From NCBI GenBank assembly GCA_960531495.1, contig OY482859.1, positions 17,954,286 to 18,018,285 of the forward strand: a stretch of DNA of 64,000 nucleotides. The letters run 5' to 3'. Shown here one piece after another: positions 52,366 through 64,000 of the stretch. The first letter of the stretch is position 1. Each line of letters opens with the position of its first letter. Source of the stretch: Zeus faber. Taxonomy: Eukaryota > Chordata > Actinopteri > Zeiformes > Zeidae. The translations under genes and the position numbers were made by a program. The notes below the pieces were generated by a model. That model ran no database searches and was not told where the DNA came from. It was given only the letters and a program-made list of their open reading frames with translations.

Positions 52366-52983
52366 CATTTTGAGGGCTCGCGGTAGGAGTAGGGGATTGT
52401 TTTTCAGGGTTTTTACCAGGCCCTTGAGGTGCTTGAAGTGCTTGAATTTTGTCCTCAAAAAATGCAAGTCCCGTATACCTTGCAGTCCTGCAAACCTGTG
52501 ATATTCCCCCTGTTTTTTGTTATTCAAATCATAACAAATAAAAATCTTCCAGAATGGCTTTTACAACATAGGTCATGCCAGGAAAATGTTAATTAAAACC
52601 GGCATGGTTGGAAATAGACACTTAGTAGATGACAATGAGATTATATATATATTATAAATAATAGAGAATGAGATTATAAAATTATATTGTATTTTAATTC
52701 ATAAAGATCACATTGAAAGTTAATTATGTTTTTTTTACGTAAAGTCCTTGAAAAAAAACAATTTTGAAAAGGTAGTTAGAAGTCCTTGAACTGAATGTCG
52801 TAATGCCAGAATGAACCCTGTTTAATATTTCTTTCTTTTTCTATTGAGCCTAACTTAGACACAATCTCCAATCTCCCGCAGGATGACGTGACCCATCACA
52901 CCATCCAGAAGTGGTCGGAACTGAGCTGGACGAGCCACTGGGTGACGTTCGGCTGCTGGGTGCTGTACCGCCTTGTCCTCTGA
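48716..52983 (+). CDS. porcn: Protein-serine O-palmitoleoyltransferase porcupine, complete
   Basis: Fourteen coding exons: 48716-48851, 48983-49175, 49368-49411, 49744-49925, 50039-50169, 50261-50281, 50375-50389, 50512-50637, 50716-50816, 50940-51016, 51178-51241, 51459-51544, 52139-52249, 52882-52983. The 1389 nt give 462 aa; human PORCN has 461. It is a multi-pass ER membrane O-acyltransferase (MBOAT) that adds palmitoleate to Wnt proteins, needed for their secretion. Evidence includes many hydrophobic segments, the conserved [18 protein letters not shown] and SALLHGLSFHLG, whose histidine (residue 342) is the MBOAT catalytic position, and HWVTFGCW near the C-terminus. Two micro-exons of 21 and 15 nt fall in the KKRRKIRGS loop, a region known to be alternatively spliced in mammals. 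The donor after 50637 is weak (GTCCGA) but is required by frame and conservation. Confidence 0.96.
51117..51168 (+). repeat. (CT)n tract forming the polypyrimidine tract of porcn exon 11
   Basis: About 50 nt of CT repeat end ten bases before the acceptor AG at 51176-51177. Confidence 0.92.
52332..52366 (+). repeat. (ATT)n microsatellite
   Basis: About 11 ATT units in the last long intron of porcn. Confidence 0.92.
52407..52820. mobile_element. hAT-like MITE (CAGGGTT termini)
   Basis: The left end CAGGGTTTTTACCAGG and the reverse-complemented right end CAGGGTTCATTCTGG share the CAGGGTT terminus common in fish hAT elements. Inner motifs such as gaggtgcttgaagtgcttga and agtccttgaa are typical of the family. 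No clean target duplication is visible. Confidence 0.6.
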
Positions 52984-54300
<1,317 letters not shown>

Positions 54301-54414
54301 TTTTACATGAAACCTGATTTTCTTCATAATTTCCCATGTTTAACATAGGATTAAATCTGGTCCTTAAATGTGACATTGACACAAATGAAATATAGGACAT
54401 GTTGCTGTAAGAAA

Positions 54415-54954
54415 TAATTGTTTATTTCAATATTTATTTACAAGAGGAAAGAATGGACTGTTAGACAGCCAATCTTGTATTGAGGGTCAAGGGAGGAAGG
54501 AAAAAAAAAAGGGTTGAGTTTTGGAAGGGACTGTAGCGGTCATCCACGTCGTGCTCAAAGCACTGACCCGGTTTGACCTTGCGTACATTTCCGAGTGTCC
54601 AACAAACCCAAGCAGACAGAGGGTGAGGAAGGGGAGAAAAAAAAAAAATAAAATAAAAAATAAAGGAGAGGTGAGGAAGAAAGGGGGGCAGAGGGAGATG
54701 GACGACAGATGTTGATGGATGGAGATCGGGGTCAGGTTGTGCCCGAGTGGGAGGCGAGCAGGCGCCGTGGGAAACCCACACAGCAGCCCTTCCTGCAGGC
54801 CCGGCGGAGGGGCGGAGGGGCGGGGGTGAAAGGCGGGGGTGGGGGAGCAGGAGAAGAGGGGCGTCCTCAGCCCTGCCTGCCCCGGGGACCCCCGTGCTTA
54901 CGGCGGCAGGACCCCAGCAGTGTCTCCAAAGCCATCTTCACAAATGCCTGGAAG
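54415..54954 (-). other. Probable 3' UTR of the small minus-strand gene
   Basis: Two minus-strand AATAAA signals (TTTATT on the plus strand at about 54421 and 54435) lie about 530 nt downstream of the stop codon of the 54955-55609 gene. The interval has no convincing ORF. Confidence 0.5.
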
Positions 54955-55609
54955 TTATTGCTTCTCTCCCTTCGGCTGTCCTGCGAGGAGACGGGACAGA
55001 CAGACAGATACCTTCACTGGGGACACACAGCAGCTGAATTGCCCAATTCCTAGATTGTGTCCATTTTTTGTTGTTTTTTTTTTGCCTGGACAGAAATGTA
55101 TTCGACCAGCCTTTCACTCCATTTCTCAACTGATGGCCAAGAACTTCAGATTGACATAACTTCTTACCTCCTTGCTTCTTGTTATCATCTCCTTTCTGAT
55201 CACCTTTCTTCGGCTGCTCCTTAGGACTCTGAGGTTGCTGTGGCAACGACATGGACACGGACAGTATTTAGCCCGAGTCAAACCCATTTAAACAAACATC
55301 TCGGTGCTTTGCAGGTGAGGTCATTTCATACCTTGGTAGTTGACTTCTTGTCCGATTTATTACCTGGGAAAATGGTGGCGAAAAAGCTTTTAAACTTATT
55401 TTGGTTACACTTTTACTTGACATTTGTGTGTCTTTGAAAAACAACAACAACAAAAAAAGTGGCCTATCACATGTGTTAACACCGTTTAAAATGAACAGGA
55501 GTGCCTATAAATGCCGCTTTGTATTATTATAGGGACTGCATCATACACACTTGTCTCCAATAAAATAGAAAACCCATCACATCGGGGAAATACCTTTTGT
55601 TCCTGGCAT
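54955..55609 (-). CDS. Small Lys/Gln/Gly-rich protein, 47 aa, unrecognised
   Basis: Four exons on the minus strand join in frame: 55609-55594, 55363-55332, 55237-55168 and 54980-54955, all with GT..AG introns, giving 144 nt with the stop. The protein starts MPGTKGNKSDKKSTTKQPQS and ends GGQPKGEKQ. It is highly charged and disordered, with no signal peptide, membrane segment or known domain that I can see. Support for a real gene is four consistent splice junctions, uniform composition across exons, a CpG-rich region just upstream of the start and polyadenylation signals downstream. The last exon has a longer open frame in another phase (DSRRERSNNFQAFVK), but the upstream phase does not lead into it. 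The gene fills the gap between porcn and wdr13. I cannot assign a function. Confidence 0.55.
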
Positions 55610-55639
55610 GTTGGCTGTTGTCCAAAGTCCGCGGTCTTC

Positions 55640-55841
55640 CTGAAAACGCAGTGCTCTCGGCAGCGGTCCCCCCGCGCCCATTTATGGACGGCGGGTGTGA
55701 ATGGGGCGCTCGGCGGGGCCCCTTCGGGAAGCAGCGCCGCTCGGCGACAAGCAAAGCGCGCAGTCAGCTGAGCGGGGCCGCGCGCGCCGCTTTTGCTGAG
55801 CCACGCGAAACCGCCGGGCGCGCGCGCGGCCGCCGCGGTGT

Positions 55842-55845
<4 letters not shown>
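55640..55845 (-). promoter_or_regulatory. CpG-rich promoter region of the small minus-strand gene
   Basis: CpG-dense sequence (for example gccgggcgcgcgcgcggcc near 55812) lies immediately upstream of the minus-strand start at 55609 and is followed by (GT)n. Confidence 0.5.

Positions 55846-55902
<57 letters not shown>
55845..55902 (+). repeat. (GT)n microsatellite
   Basis: About 56 nt of GT repeat beside the CpG-rich region. Confidence 0.95.
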
Positions 55903-55903
<1 letters not shown>

Positions 55904-56806
55904 AAGGGTTTGCGCCTTTGTTCGTCCTTTGGGGCACGAGGGGGCCAAAGCCAATAACGTACATTTGAAACGAATACATTCACGACGACAATGACGACGA
56001 CGAGACTAAATAGGCGCCAGAAACCCGCGCCATTCTGGGCTTTTCTTGTCAGCGGACAATGGTTTTCGCTGTCTTTAAAAACGTCATTGTTATGACAGGT
56101 TTTTTTTGTTTTGTTTTTTTTTTTGTTTTTTTTTTAATGCGTGCTGCCGATAATTGCTTGTATTTCCTTAAAGCTGTTATCCTTTATTTCCATATTTCTT
56201 AATCGCGTAATGCGAACGGCCGAGTGGGCGGGGCCCGACGTGTCACGTGATTTGTCGAACCCCAGTGATGGAGAAAAGCTAAGGAAGGTGAGCCGTTATG
56301 GAGAGTTTCACTACTTCCCCCGATGAACATTACTGCCCTCAACGGACTTTAATGTGGCTGCGGGGTCGCTGCGTAATGGGGTAGCCGTGTGCGCTTTAAA
56401 AAAAGTCCGAAAGTAATTGTTTACACCGGGCAACAAGCGTGTGTTAGCTCCGTTAGCTCCGTTAGCTCCCTGGCCTCCAGGCTGCCTCTGCAGGGCTAGC
56501 TACACATGACGTTAGCTGAAAAGGGGATCGTTTCGATTTAAAGTCAACATGGCGACTCAAACATGAAGTGTTTGCTGGATCAGATTTCACATAATGCCAA
56601 AATGTTTGGCTGTCTCTTCTCAGAGGATGAGGACAGATTGTGCCTCATCACTCAAACCATACATTGAATACAGTGAATCATGTTTATCTGGCTTGTTGGT
56701 ACCAAAGTTATTAGTTATTAGCTGTTAGTAATGATGTAAACCTGTGTGATTTGACAGGGAAATCTGCACAGGCAGAGCTTTCTTCTCCGCCCAGAGTGCT
56801 TGTGGA

Positions 56807-63667
<6,861 letters not shown>

Positions 63668-64000
63668 TGACAAAATGGAACAGCCGCATCAGATGTCTGC
63701 TGATTATTTCAGTGGATTTGCTTCATCCAGCTATGGGGTGAGCTAGATAGCTTGGCTGTGTACAGGGAAGCTGCATCCAAATAGGATTCCCATCGCAGTC
63801 CTTTTTTTTTCAAAATAACATTTTACAATGATACAAACAATCAGTCAACCAACCAGTTGGCTTGACGCCACAAAAAATGAAACCACTACCTCGCTGTTAC
63901 TCGTCTGTGAAGGAAACTGTCCTCAAAATGGCCCTGGATAAACTGCCGCCATCAACCCGGACAGTAAAATTGATTATAAAGTGGAATGTGCAATAAGGGA

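Noticed and set aside
54790..54980. A longer last exon frame (DSRRERSNNFQAFVK...) for the small minus-strand gene
   Set aside because: The upstream exons enter the last exon in a different phase, which gives GGQPKGEKQ and a stop.

Overview
The window is a stretch of a ray-finned (teleost) fish nuclear chromosome. The evidence is split genes with GT..AG introns, teleost-like protein sequences, abundant (GT)n, (CT)n and (ATT)n microsatellites, and fish-type DNA transposons (Tc1 and hAT families), a tRNA-derived SINE and LTR elements. There is no bacterial, phage or operon structure. All gene identities come from reading the translated exons and recalling the families; no database search was possible.

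Layout. (1) 357-6810, + strand: the 3' part of kdm5c (H3K4 demethylase), from the C5HC2 zinc finger through the second PHD finger to the tail; its 5' exons lie left of the window. (2) 8784-9632: an internally deleted Tc1 copy lies between the converging 3' ends of kdm5c and the next gene. (3) 11398-25797, - strand: a complete 7-exon pdzd4 (916 aa). Its intron between the last two coding exons holds a long (GT)n tract, a telomere-like TAGGG minisatellite and a nearly identical 261-bp inverted duplication; its first intron is 8.2 kb of simple repeats and hAT-like MITEs. (4) About 26-39.4 kb: a gene-poor stretch with a GC/CpG-rich block, microsatellites, an LTR element with a nested SINE, a LINE reverse-transcriptase fragment and a Tc1 scrap. 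(5) 40212-42731, - strand: complete two-coding-exon cmtr2 (771 aa). It is head to head with (6) 44629-46123, + strand: an unrecognised three-finger C2H2 protein (336 aa). (7) 47764-48555: a hAT-type element with exact 8-bp target duplications and a nested 269-bp solo LTR with exact 5-bp duplications, lying in the 5' UTR intron of (8) porcn, + strand, 48716-52983, 14 coding exons, 462 aa. (9) 54955-55609, - strand: a small four-exon gene for a 47-aa Lys/Gln/Gly-rich protein I do not recognise. (10) 56807-63632 and beyond, + strand: wdr13, 5' and central exons, running off the right edge. Its large intron carries a hAT MITE and a nearly full-length Tc1 copy.

The genes are ordinary nuclear housekeeping or signalling genes, not a pathway cluster: chromatin (kdm5c), mRNA cap methylation (cmtr2), Wnt palmitoylation in the ER (porcn), a WD-repeat protein (wdr13) and a neuronal PDZ scaffold (pdzd4). 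Their grouping recalls human Xp11.2-p11.23 (KDM5C, PORCN, WDR13), with PDZD4 (human Xq28) and CMTR2 (human 16q) as additions. I found no evidence for a novel multigene system. The most unusual structures are the inverted duplication inside the minisatellite, the nested transposon with clean target duplications, splice acceptors whose pyrimidine tracts are microsatellites, and the unrecognised 47-aa gene.
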